From an uncultured Paracoccaceae bacterium (lineage in GTDB: Bacteria; Pseudomonadota; Alphaproteobacteria; Rhodobacterales; Rhodobacteraceae), in contig CALFYQ010000223.1 of assembly GCA_937952085.1 (NCBI GenBank), forward strand, positions 1 through 16,002: a stretch of DNA of 16,002 nucleotides, in the 5' to 3' direction. Both the position numbers and the translations under genes were made by a program. Each line of letters starts with the position of its first letter. Positions within the stretch are counted from its first letter, which is position 1. The notes beneath the pieces are model-generated. The model saw only the letters and a list, made by a program, of their open reading frames with translations. It ran no database searches and was not told the DNA's origin. Of this stretch, positions 6,955 through 12,570 are shown piece by piece.

Positions 6955-7862
6955 ATCGCCTTCCGGGCTCGCGCCCGTTCGATGCCGAGCTGGCGTTCGC
7001 GCCAGATGATGAGCACGCCGGCGGAGATCGTCACCGCGGCGCCCGCCAGCATGTAGCCGGTCGGCGTCTCGGAGAAGAGGAACCAGCCGACGATCATCGC
7101 AAAGACGATTTGAGCGTAGTCGAAGGGTGCGATCACCGCGGTCTCGGCGTAGCGGTAGCTCATCGTCAGGAGCACCTGCCCGAGCCCGCCGAGGAGCCCC
7201 GCGAGAACGAGGAGCGCCAGCGTCTCTCCCTGCGGCCAGACCCAGCCGAAGGGCGCGGAGCAGAGCGAGAGCGCCGTCGCCGTCACCGAGAACCAGATGA
7301 CGATGCCGCCCGTCGTCTCCTCCGCCACGAGTTTTCGCACGAAGACCTGCGCCAGCGCGGCGAAGACCGCGGCGATGAGGGCGGAAAAGGCGCCAACCGT
7401 CTCCAGCGTCGTCACCGTTCCGGCCTCGAGCGCGCCGAGACGGGGCCACATCACCAGCGTGACGCCGAGAAGCCCGAGCGCGACGGCGAAGAGCCGGTAG
7501 ATGCGGATCGTCTCGCCGAGGAACATCGCCGCGAAGATGGTGGCGAGAATCGGCGCCGCGAACCCGATCGAGACCGCCTCCGGCAGCGGGATGAGCCCGA
7601 GCGCGAGGAACGAGAAGCCCATGCCGCCCGAGCCGACGAGGCCGCGCCAGAGATGCCCGGCCGGGTTCCGGGTGCGAAGCGCCCGCGGGAACTCTCCCTG
7701 CAGCCAGAGCCAGATCACGACCGGCGGAATGGCGAGGAGCGAGCGGAAGAACATCTGCTCCCCCGGCGGCGTCTCCCCCGCCGTCGCCTTGATGATGGCG
7801 GACATCGCCATGAAGACGGCGACGGAGCAGAGCTTCAGCAGGATGCCGCGGAGCGGGTTCAT
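6939..7862 (-). CDS. DMT-superfamily (EamA) transporter
   Basis: 307-aa inner-membrane protein with two EamA repeats (about residues 8-135 and 155-285), ten hydrophobic helices in all. Typical features: an N-terminal GILLKLCSVAVFMAMSA, the FFRSLLAIPPVVIWLWL block, GFAAPILATIFAAMFLGE at the end of repeat one, and ETAVIAPFDYAQIVFAMIVGW plus GYMLAGAAVTISAGVLIIW in repeat two. This pattern is usual for metabolite and amino-acid exporters or general drug/metabolite carriers; the substrate cannot be assigned. ATG at 7862 has AGGAG 7 bases upstream. It is transcribed alone and converges on the DUF1244 gene; upstream are 291 bases without a convincing gene. Confidence 0.88.
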   Translation of the reverse strand: MNPLRGILLKLCSVAVFMAMSAIIKATAGETPPGEQMFFRSLLAIPPVVIWLWLQGEFPRALRTRNPAGHLWRGLVGSGGMGFSFLALGLIPLPEAVSIGFAAPILATIFAAMFLGETIRIYRLFAVALGLLGVTLVMWPRLGALEAGTVTTLETVGAFSALIAAVFAALAQVFVRKLVAEETTGGIVIWFSVTATALSLCSAPFGWVWPQGETLALLVLAGLLGGLGQVLLTMSYRYAETAVIAPFDYAQIVFAMIVGWFLFSETPTGYMLAGAAVTISAGVLIIWRERQLGIERARARKAMTPQG

Positions 7863-8153
7863 GCGTCGCTCCTAGCGGCGGCGAGGCCGCGACGCCACGC
7901 GGAATGTCGCAGGGCCGCCATGCGGAAGGCGGGCGGCCTTGGGCCTTTCGGGCGTACCCTTCGACGCTTGCGCGGCGCAACTCGTCTTTCCGCCCTGGCG
8001 ACCAGCCCGGGCCGCGCCCGACCGTCGCCCCGGTAAGGCGTGTTGGCGATGTCAGGAGCCGCACCGCCGCCGTTCGAGGCTTCCGGGGTCAATTTCCTAC
8101 CGCTAGCGAACCACGCGCCCACCCAGGGTCGAGCGCGCTCCTACGTCCTGCGC
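7863..8153. other. Intergenic stretch with no supported gene
   Basis: This gap separates the nitroreductase stop from the EamA start, both on the minus strand. An 87-codon minus-strand frame (8122 to 7859) ends with its TGA overlapping the EamA ATG, but its product is Arg/Pro-rich and looks non-coding. A 10-bp palindrome GAGCGCGCTC lies at 8131-8140, 14 bases past the nitroreductase stop. A TTGACC on the minus strand near 8090 has no matching -10. The EamA promoter should be here, but I cannot place it. Confidence 0.4.
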
Positions 8154-8846
8154 CTACTCGTAGACTCCCAATATCTCCCCGACCGGCTTCTTGATCCGCG
8201 CCACCGCCGGGGCAGTCGCGTCTTCCGCCGGATGGCCGACGGTCAGGATCATCACCGGCTTTTCCGAGGCCGGCCGGCCGAGCATCCCGTTCAGGAAGCG
8301 CATCGGGTTCGGCGTGTGGGTGAGCATGACGAGGCCGGCCTTGTGAAGCGCCGCGATCAGGAAGCCCGTGGCGATGCCGACGCTCTCGGGCACGTAGTAG
8401 TTCTTGTAGCGCGTGCCGTCGTCGAACTCGCCCCAGCGCTGGGCGAAGACGACGATGAGCCAGGGAGCGATTTCGAGATGCGGCTTCTCCGCATTGGTGC
8501 CGAGCGGCTCCAGCGCGCGGATCCATTCGTCGCCGCCGCCGCCGGCGTAGAAGGCGCGCTCCTCCTCCTCCGCCGCCTCGCGGATGCGGCGCTTCATCGC
8601 CGGGTCGGAGATGGCGGCGAACCACCAGGGCTGATGATTGGCGCCAGAGGGGGCGAGGCCGGCCGCCGCCACCGCCGCCTCGATCGCGGCGCGGGGGACC
8701 GGGCGGGGCGAGAACTCCCGCACCGTCCAGCGGCTCGCCATCGCATCGCGGAAGGCTTCGGCGGCCGCGACGATTTCGGCGTCGGTCCGCGCCTCGCGCG
8801 GCGGCAGCGGCACGGCCTCGTAGGACAGGCTGGATTTCGCGAACAT
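8154..8846 (-). CDS. Nitroreductase-fold FMN protein, iodotyrosine deiodinase-like
   Basis: 230-aa soluble flavoprotein. Its sequence follows the iodotyrosine deiodinase (IYD) subfamily rather than generic nitroreductases: SRWTVREFSPRPVP (38-51, FMN phosphate site), GLAPSGANHQPWWFAAISDP (63-82), EEEERAFY (93-100), PLGTNAEKPHLEIAP, YKNYYVPESVGIATGFLIAAL, GLVMLTHTPNP, LGRPASEKPVMILTVGHP (189-206), and a KKPVGEI end. In IYD a Glu/Tyr/Lys triad from an active-site lid grips the amino-acid part of halotyrosine; Glu96, Tyr100 and Lys121 are in the matching places, the Tyr after a one-residue gap. IYDs remove iodide or bromide from halotyrosines by reduction with FMN. No membrane anchor, as in bacterial members. 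ATG at 8846 follows GGGAGG at good spacing. Last gene of the VOC-DUF1194 run, 19 bases after DUF1194. The substrate is inferred. Confidence 0.85.
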   Translation of the reverse strand: MFAKSSLSYEAVPLPPREARTDAEIVAAAEAFRDAMASRWTVREFSPRPVPRAAIEAAVAAAGLAPSGANHQPWWFAAISDPAMKRRIREAAEEEERAFYAGGGGDEWIRALEPLGTNAEKPHLEIAPWLIVVFAQRWGEFDDGTRYKNYYVPESVGIATGFLIAALHKAGLVMLTHTPNPMRFLNGMLGRPASEKPVMILTVGHPAEDATAPAVARIKKPVGEILGVYE

Positions 8847-8865
8847 AGGCGCCTCCCGGGCGGCG

Positions 8866-9663
8866 TCAGGGCGTGCCCCAGACGTCCCGGAACCGCTCCC
8901 AGATCTTCTCGCCGATCAGGCAGTCATAATCCGGCTTCGGCGCAAGCGCGAACTGGGCGCGCATCACCGGCGGCGCGGCCGGCGCTGCGATCTCCTGCAC
9001 CAGTTTCATCCGCACGGCGCCGGGAAACGCCTCCCAATCATGGACCGGGACGACGAAGGCGCCCGGCCCGCCGGTAACGCAGGCCTCGTAGTAGCGGTCA
9101 AGATCGGGGATGTTCCAGCGAAGGCCCAGCCCCTCCTCCGTCATCAGCGGCAGGCCGTTGATGACGAAGCCCTTCGCCACCGCGTCGTCCCGCGCATGGT
9201 GGACCGGGCGGCCGTTGTTGTTCGGCCCGTCGCCCGAGACGTCGATCACCCGGCGCCAGCTGAAAAAGCCGTTGTCGTCGAAATCGTCGGCGGCGAAGTC
9301 GATCACGCTGGAGATCGAGGTGCGGCGGAGCGCCTCCTCGAAGTTCGCGGCGATGGCGGAGGCGATGGCGACAGCGTCTTCCGGCCCTTCGACCAGCGTC
9401 CAGGGCACCACGACGCGCTGCGCGCCTTGGCCCGCCCATTCGACATAGGTGATGGCGATGCGGCCGAGAAGGCCGGAGGCGATGGCGCCCATCACCTCGT
9501 CGGAGACCAGCGCCTCGGCGTAGCCGCGCCTCTGGATCTCCAGCTCCGCCGGCGTCATCGAGCGGGATACGTCGGCCGCGAGGAAAAGCTCGAGATCGAC
9601 CTCGACATCCTCGGCATGGGCCGGCGCGGCGAGGAGGAGGCAGGCGGCGATGAGGGCGCGCAT
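8866..9663 (-). CDS. Secreted DUF1194 (VWA-like) protein
   Basis: 265-aa protein of the DUF1194 family, unknown function. A signal peptide is clear (MRALIAACLLLAAPAHA, cleavage near residue 17), so it is probably periplasmic. The mature start VDLELFLAADVSRSM carries Asp-x-Ser-x-Ser, the metal-ion site of von Willebrand factor A domains, followed by family blocks GRIAITYVEWAG, RRTSISSVIDFAADDF, RRVIDVSGDGPNNNG and a KGFVINGLPLM strand. The end FEx-type is compact, with two late Cys (VTGG and DCLIG regions). ATG at 9663 is chosen for the signal peptide; a TTG at 9708 is in frame but would spoil it. Ribosome site is weak. It sits 51 bases after the VOC gene and 19 before the deiodinase-like gene, probably in one operon. 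Confidence 0.85.
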   Translation of the reverse strand: MRALIAACLLLAAPAHAEDVEVDLELFLAADVSRSMTPAELEIQRRGYAEALVSDEVMGAIASGLLGRIAITYVEWAGQGAQRVVVPWTLVEGPEDAVAIASAIAANFEEALRRTSISSVIDFAADDFDDNGFFSWRRVIDVSGDGPNNNGRPVHHARDDAVAKGFVINGLPLMTEEGLGLRWNIPDLDRYYEACVTGGPGAFVVPVHDWEAFPGAVRMKLVQEIAAPAAPPVMRAQFALAPKPDYDCLIGEKIWERFRDVWGTP

Positions 9664-9714
9664 CGCCGGATGATGCGGCGCGCCCCGGTTCCGGTAAAGC
9701 GAAAGCAACCGGCG

Positions 9715-10095
9715 TTAACCCGGATAGATGATGAATTCGAGGAGGCTGCCGTCCGGGTCCCGGAAATAGAGGCTGGTCCCCTCGCCGCCGGCGCCGCGGC
9801 GCGTCACCGGCCCGACCTCGACGGCGACGCCGTGCGCCGCGAGATGGGCGGCGGCTTCCTCCACCGTGCCCTCCCAGCGGAAGCAGAGATCCGAGTTGCC
9901 GGGCATGACCGGGACCTTCGCCCACGGCATGCCGACCTGCCCCGGGCCGTGCAGGTTGAGCTGCACCGGGCCGAAGCGGAACATCGCGCCCTTGCCGTAG
10001 GGCACGATCTCCGCGCCCATCACGTCGCGGTAGAAGGCGATGGCGCGGTCCCAGTCCGAAACGTGGATGACGCAGTGATCGAACGAGACGCGCAT
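9715..10095 (-). CDS. VOC (glyoxalase/dioxygenase fold) family protein
   Basis: 126-aa single-copy VOC protein made of two beta-alpha-beta-beta-beta modules: MRVSFDHCVIHVSDWDRAIAFY (module one, with DRAIAFYRDVMG helix) and GNSDLCFRWEGTVEEAAAHLAAHG to LYFRDPDGSLLEFIIYPG (module two). Possible metal ligands are His7, His49 and Glu120. Family members include glyoxalase I, ring-cleavage dioxygenases and antibiotic-binding proteins; this short one cannot be assigned a substrate. ATG at 10095 is chosen for a strong GGGAGG 6 bases upstream; the frame is open to 10263 but that lies across the divergent promoter region. First gene of the minus-strand run leading to DUF1194 and the deiodinase-like protein. 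A long inverted repeat abuts its ribosome site. Confidence 0.88.
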   Translation of the reverse strand: MRVSFDHCVIHVSDWDRAIAFYRDVMGAEIVPYGKGAMFRFGPVQLNLHGPGQVGMPWAKVPVMPGNSDLCFRWEGTVEEAAAHLAAHGVAVEVGPVTRRGAGGEGTSLYFRDPDGSLLEFIIYPG

Positions 10096-10104
10096 CGTTT
10101 CCTC

Positions 10105-10144
10105 CCGCCTGCCGGCGCGCGAAGCTAGCCGCGCCGGCGGGCGG
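10105..10144. repeat. 40-bp inverted repeat between VOC and cobB genes
   Basis: CCGCCTGCCGGCGCG (10105-10119) and CGCGCCGGCGGGCGG (10130-10144) pair over 15 positions around a 10-nt centre containing GCTAGC. On the plus strand one pair is G-U; on the minus strand it is a C-A mismatch between 9-bp and 5-bp stems. The arm near the VOC gene includes the first two G of its GGGAGG ribosome site. It could be an operator for the divergent genes, or a leader hairpin limiting VOC translation. Confidence 0.6.
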
Positions 10145-10150
10145 TTGGAA
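10122..10150 (-). promoter_or_regulatory. Weak promoter candidate for the VOC operon
   Basis: On the minus strand TTCCAA (10145-10150) and TAGCTT (10122-10127) are 17 bases apart, giving a start near 10115 and a 20-base leader. The -35 is poor (3 of 6). The -10 sits in the centre of the inverted repeat at 10105-10144, so a repressor bound there would block it. If this start is right the full hairpin would not be in the mRNA. Confidence 0.3.
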
Positions 10151-10207
10151 GGCGAGCCTGATCGGTTGCGCTTGATCAGCGGGGCCGCTTCGGGCGGTAT
10201 CTGCGGG

Positions 10208-10897
10208 ATGAACATCGTCATCCTCACCGGCGCGGGGATATCCGCCGAATCCGGCCTCGGCACCTTCCGGGACGCCGGCGGGCTCTGGACCCGCTATCCG
10301 CTCGAAGAGGTGGCGACGCCGGACGGCTTCGCGCGCAACCCCGATCTCGTCCACGAATTCTACAACGAACGCCGGCGGCTCTGCCGGGAGGCGGCGCCGA
10401 ACGCCGCCCATGATGCGCTGGCGCGGCTCGACCGGGCGTGGAAGGGCGGGCTCCTGATCGTCACCCAGAACGTGGACGACCTCCATGAGCGGGCCGGGGC
10501 GCGGCGCCTCCTCCACATGCACGGCGAGCTCTTGATGCGGCTCTGCGCCGCCTGCGGGGGCCGCGCGCCGGCGGAGGGGGATCTTTCGACCGGCCTTCCC
10601 TGCCCCGAGTGCGGTGCGGCGGCGCTCCGGCCCGACGTGGTCTGGTTCGGTGAGATCCCCTACCACATGGAGGAAATCGGCGCCGCGCTCGGCCGCGCCG
10701 ACCTCTTCGTCTCGATCGGCACCTCGGGGGAGGTCTATCCCGCCGCCGGCTTCGCCTTCGAGGCCGCCCGCGCCGGGGCGCGGACGCTGGAACTCAACCT
10801 CGAAGCTTCCGGCGGGCGGTTCGACGAGGCCCGCGAGGGCCCCGCCTCCCGGCTGGTGCCGGCCTGGGTCGAGGAGATTCTCGCCGCTCAGTCGTGA
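10208..10897 (+). CDS. cobB: NAD-dependent protein deacylase, CobB-type sirtuin
   Basis: 229-aa cytosolic sirtuin that removes acyl groups from protein lysines, using NAD+ and giving nicotinamide and O-acyl-ADP-ribose. Seen: NAD-binding GAGISAESGLGTFR (8-21), TQNVDDLHERAG (86-97), catalytic His105 in HMHGEL, a zinc site of Cys113/Cys116 and Cys132/Cys135, PDVVWFGE (142-149) and SIGTSGEVYPAA (169-180). Tyr52 and Arg55 in FYNERRR match the class III residues that bind succinyl groups in E. coli CobB, so desuccinylase activity is likely. The start MNIVILTGAGIS is the family norm; ATG at 10208 has no Shine-Dalgarno. In-frame codons continue to 10145 but cross the control region. Its last 10 bases overlap the end of the convergent copper chaperone gene. 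Confidence 0.95.
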   Translation: MNIVILTGAGISAESGLGTFRDAGGLWTRYPLEEVATPDGFARNPDLVHEFYNERRRLCREAAPNAAHDALARLDRAWKGGLLIVTQNVDDLHERAGARRLLHMHGELLMRLCAACGGRAPAEGDLSTGLPCPECGAAALRPDVVWFGEIPYHMEEIGAALGRADLFVSIGTSGEVYPAAGFAFEAARAGARTLELNLEASGGRFDEAREGPASRLVPAWVEEILAAQS

Positions 10898-11364
10898 GCG
10901 TGCTTCGGCTCCTTGCCGCGGGCCACCACCGGCACGTCGAGCGGGAGCTCCATCCCGCTCTCGAATTCGAGGGTGATACGGATCGTCTCCCCCTCCGCCA
11001 ATGGCTGCTTCAGCCCCATCATCATGACGTGGTAGCCGCCAGACTTCATCTCGATCCGGCCGTTCTCGGGGAGCGCGACGCCCCCCTCGACGGCGCGCAT
11101 CTTCATCACGCCGCCATCCATGATGTGTTCATGGATCTCAGTCTTCACCGCCACGTCCGAGCGGGCGCCGACGAGGCGGTCGGCGGGGCCGTAATTCTCG
11201 ATGCTGATGAAGGCGCCGCCAGCCTTCGCTCCCGCCGGCGTGGCGTAGGCGAAGGGGGCTTCGGCCATGGCCCGGCTGTCGCCGTGGTTATGGTTGTCGT
11301 CGGCGCGGGCGGCGCCCGCAAAGGCGAGGGTGGCCGCCAGCGCGGCCGTTGCGAGGAACTTCAT
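10888..11364 (-). CDS. Periplasmic copper chaperone PCu(A)C
   Basis: 158-aa periplasmic Cu(I) carrier that supplies copper to cytochrome oxidase (with Sco proteins) or helps in copper handling. A signal peptide (MKFLATAALAATLAFAGAARA) ends near residue 21. The copper motif is present: His78/His80 in EIHEHIMDGGVMKM (77-90), Met87/Met89, then GGYHVMMMGL with His112-x-Met114. The mature N-terminus (DDNHNHGD) and the C-terminus (KHAHD) carry further His residues that may bind metal. ATG at 11364 has AAGGA about 9 bases upstream. It follows the DUF2946-like gene by 34 bases on the same strand, a pairing typical of copper modules. Its 3' end overlaps cobB by 10 bases on the opposite strand. Confidence 0.93.
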   Translation of the reverse strand: MKFLATAALAATLAFAGAARADDNHNHGDSRAMAEAPFAYATPAGAKAGGAFISIENYGPADRLVGARSDVAVKTEIHEHIMDGGVMKMRAVEGGVALPENGRIEMKSGGYHVMMMGLKQPLAEGETIRITLEFESGMELPLDVPVVARGKEPKHAHD

Positions 11365-11398
11365 CTCATATGTCCTTTCCGGTCCTGATGTCGCGGGA

Positions 11399-11713
11399 TC
11401 AGGCCGGAAGGGGCGGCCCCCGCGCGAAGGAATGCGGCGCGACGCGACCGAGATTGGTCCGCTCCGCCGCGGGCGCGGCCGCCGAGACGACCGGCGCGCG
11501 GGCCGGCGCAAGGGCCGGCGCCGGGGCGACGAAAAGCTTCGAAAGCGCGCAATGGTCGCAATGATCCGCCAGCGGCGCGGCAGGCGCGCCCTTTTCGAAA
11601 TCGTAGGCGACGGCGCCTGACCGGCCGCAGATCGTCCCGTCCGCGGCGAAGGGCGCGGAAGGCCCCCCGAACAGGAGGAGCGCGAGGACGACGAGGAGGC
11701 GCAGCCCGGTCAT
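11399..11713 (-). CDS. Small secreted DUF2946-like protein (copper-linked)
   Basis: 104-aa protein with an N-terminal hydrophobic segment (LRLLVVLALLLFGGPSAPFA, 4-23) acting as signal peptide or anchor, then Cys29, a DHCDHCAL block (50-57, Cys52-x-x-Cys55 with flanking His), an Ala/Pro linker and a RGPPL ending. The CxxC/His block and the RGPP tail resemble DUF2946, a small family that often sits beside PCu(A)C and copper receptors. No function is established; metal binding is inferred. It is 34 bases upstream of the PCu(A)C gene and surely shares its transcript. ATG at 11713 is picked for the signal segment; its ribosome site is weak. Frame continues upstream through rpmB antisense sense mismatch, so earlier starts are unlikely. 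Confidence 0.65.
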   Translation of the reverse strand: MTGLRLLVVLALLLFGGPSAPFAADGTICGRSGAVAYDFEKGAPAAPLADHCDHCALSKLFVAPAPALAPARAPVVSAAAPAAERTNLGRVAPHSFARGPPLPA

Positions 11714-11770
11714 GGCGCGGGAAACTGGACCGGCGAAGCGAAGGCTGCAAGCGGCGCGCCGACGCAGCAA

Positions 11771-11797
11771 AGCGCCCCGAGCGGGGCCCGGGGCGCG
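11771..11797 (-). terminator. Rho-independent terminator of rpmB
   Basis: Downstream of rpmB on the minus strand an 8-bp G/C stem (GCGCCCCG at 11772-11779 on the plus strand, CGGGGCGC at 11789-11796) with a 9-nt loop is followed by TTTGCTGC. A short T run is common for terminators in such GC-rich genomes. It separates rpmB from the copper module. Confidence 0.6.
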
Positions 11798-11820
11798 AAA
11801 CGTCATCGAAGCGAAACGGG

Positions 11821-12111
11821 TCAGGCCGTGGCGGCCTGCGCCTTCTCGATCTCGCGCTTCACCTTGAGGGCGGCCGGCGAAAGCTGGTCGTCCTTCGCCT
11901 TGGCGAGATAAGCGTCGAGCCCGCCGCGATGATCGACCGAACGCAGCGTCGAGGTGGCGATGCGGAAGCGGAAGGACCGCCCCAGCGTCTCCGATTCGAG
12001 CGCGACCGGCGTCAGGTTCGGCCGGTAGACGCGCTTCGTCTTGATGTTCGAATGGCTGACGAGGTGCCCCGAGAGCACGCCCTTCCCGGAAAGCTCGCAA
12101 CGACGCGACAT
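11821..12111 (-). CDS. rpmB: 50S ribosomal protein L28
   Basis: 96-aa component of the large ribosomal subunit. The sequence follows bL28 throughout: MSRRCELSGKGVLSGHLVSH (1-20), SNIKTKRVYRPNL, ALESETLGRSFRFRIATSTLRSVD, and GGLDAYLAKAKDDQLS, with the alphaproteobacterial C-terminal extension. Only one Cys is left, so this is a zinc-free type. I use ATG 12111 because MSRRCEL is the normal start; an adjacent ATG at 12114 and a GTG at 12120 are also in frame, and AAGGG upstream is better spaced for 12114. A standalone gene with its own promoter, leader and terminator. Confidence 0.96.
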   Translation of the reverse strand: MSRRCELSGKGVLSGHLVSHSNIKTKRVYRPNLTPVALESETLGRSFRFRIATSTLRSVDHRGGLDAYLAKAKDDQLSPAALKVKREIEKAQAATA

Positions 12112-12135
12112 CATCTTCACCCTTCACGGTCTCGG

Positions 12136-12158
12136 GGGCGCGGCCCAGGGGCGCGCCC
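12136..12158 (-). other. Leader hairpin of rpmB
   Basis: A 7-bp perfect stem (GGGCGCG at 12136-12142 and CGCGCCC at 12152-12158, plus-strand reading) with a 9-nt loop lies in the predicted 56-base rpmB leader, about 25 bases before the start. It could affect translation or be a by-product of base composition. Confidence 0.35.
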
Positions 12159-12173
12159 GGAATGGAGTGGCGG

Positions 12174-12202
12174 CTTCTAGACGCGATGCGCGGAAGCGTC
12201 AA
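12174..12202 (-). promoter_or_regulatory. rpmB promoter
   Basis: On the minus strand TTGACG (12197-12202) and TAGAAG (12174-12179) are exactly 17 bases apart, a very good match to the housekeeping sigma-70 type promoter of alphaproteobacteria. The start would be near 12167, giving a leader of about 56 bases before the rpmB ATG. Confidence 0.8.
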
Positions 12203-12279
12203 GCCGGAGCGGCTGGCGCCTCGTCCCGGGCCGGCCGGCACGGGGTGGCCCTGAACGGGGCGCGCCAGTCCTGGCCCCG

Positions 12280-12417
12280 ATGAGCTGGCTTCATCCGGTC
12301 TCGCTGAAGCTTCTGAGCGCCGGCGCCTTCCTGATCCACCTCCTCTGGCGCCGCCGGGCCTCCACACGCGGGGCGCGGATCGCCTCGGCGACCGGCTGCG
12401 GCATCGGCGCTTCATGA
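12280..12417 (+). CDS. Possible 45-aa membrane peptide
   Basis: A short frame reading MSWLHPVSLKLLSAGAFLIH and then LLWRRRAS gives one hydrophobic helix (about 7-23) followed by a positive RRR, a plausible single-pass inner-membrane peptide. About 85% of its third positions are G or C, like neighbouring genes. Against it: no Shine-Dalgarno is seen and the tail is of no known family. It lies in the 459-base gap between divergent rpmB and ynjB. Confidence 0.25.
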   Translation: MSWLHPVSLKLLSAGAFLIHLLWRRRASTRGARIASATGCGIGAS

Positions 12418-12454
12418 GGCCGGGCGCCGCCGCTCCGGAGCGCGACTGCGCACC

Positions 12455-12486
12455 CTCCGCAGGCGCATCGGCGCGTCTCCGCAGGC
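12455..12486 (+). repeat. Direct repeat CTCCGCAGGC x2 upstream of ynjB
   Basis: CTCCGCAGGC occurs at 12455-12464 and 12477-12486, 22 bases start to start (about two helical turns), placing both copies on the same DNA face some 70-100 bases before the predicted ynjB transcription start. The second copy runs into the palindrome at 12485. This fits an activator or repressor site; the binding protein is unknown. Confidence 0.4.
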
Positions 12487-12501
12487 TGAACGCCGTTCAG
12501 C
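12485..12501. promoter_or_regulatory. 17-bp palindrome, candidate operator for ynjBCD
   Basis: GCTGAACG-C-CGTTCAGC is a perfect 8+1+8 inverted repeat, centred at 12493, about 60 bases before the predicted ynjB start of transcription. It is not followed by a T run on either strand, so a terminator is unlikely; its symmetry suits a dimeric regulator. In RNA it would be a 7-bp hairpin with a GCC loop. Confidence 0.5.
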
Positions 12502-12517
12502 TTCGCGCGAGGCGGGA

Positions 12518-12546
12518 TTGCCAAGCGCCGGGCCTGCCGCGAGCAT
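12518..12546 (+). promoter_or_regulatory. Promoter candidate for ynjBCD
   Basis: TTGCCA (12518-12523, 5 of 6 to TTGACA) and GAGCAT (12541-12546, keeps A2, A5 and T6) are 17 bases apart, with a start near 12553 and an 18-base leader that holds the GGGAG ribosome site at 12560-12564. Confidence 0.45.
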
Positions 12547-12570
12547 GCGCCGAAACGCCGGGAGACCCGC

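Noticed and set aside
7859..8122. 87-codon minus-strand frame ending in an ATGA overlap with the EamA gene
   Set aside because: The product is Arg/Pro-rich with no recognisable domain, and the EamA gene has its own good ribosome site.
9685..9712. CCGGTT/AACCGG inverted repeat between VOC and DUF1194 genes
   Set aside because: Only 6 bp with a 16-nt loop and no T run; within chance for this composition.
12431..12442. 12-bp palindrome CGCTCCGGAGCG upstream of ynjB
   Set aside because: Self-complementary G/C words of this size are expected by chance here, and it is too tight for a hairpin; not counted with the 17-bp palindrome.
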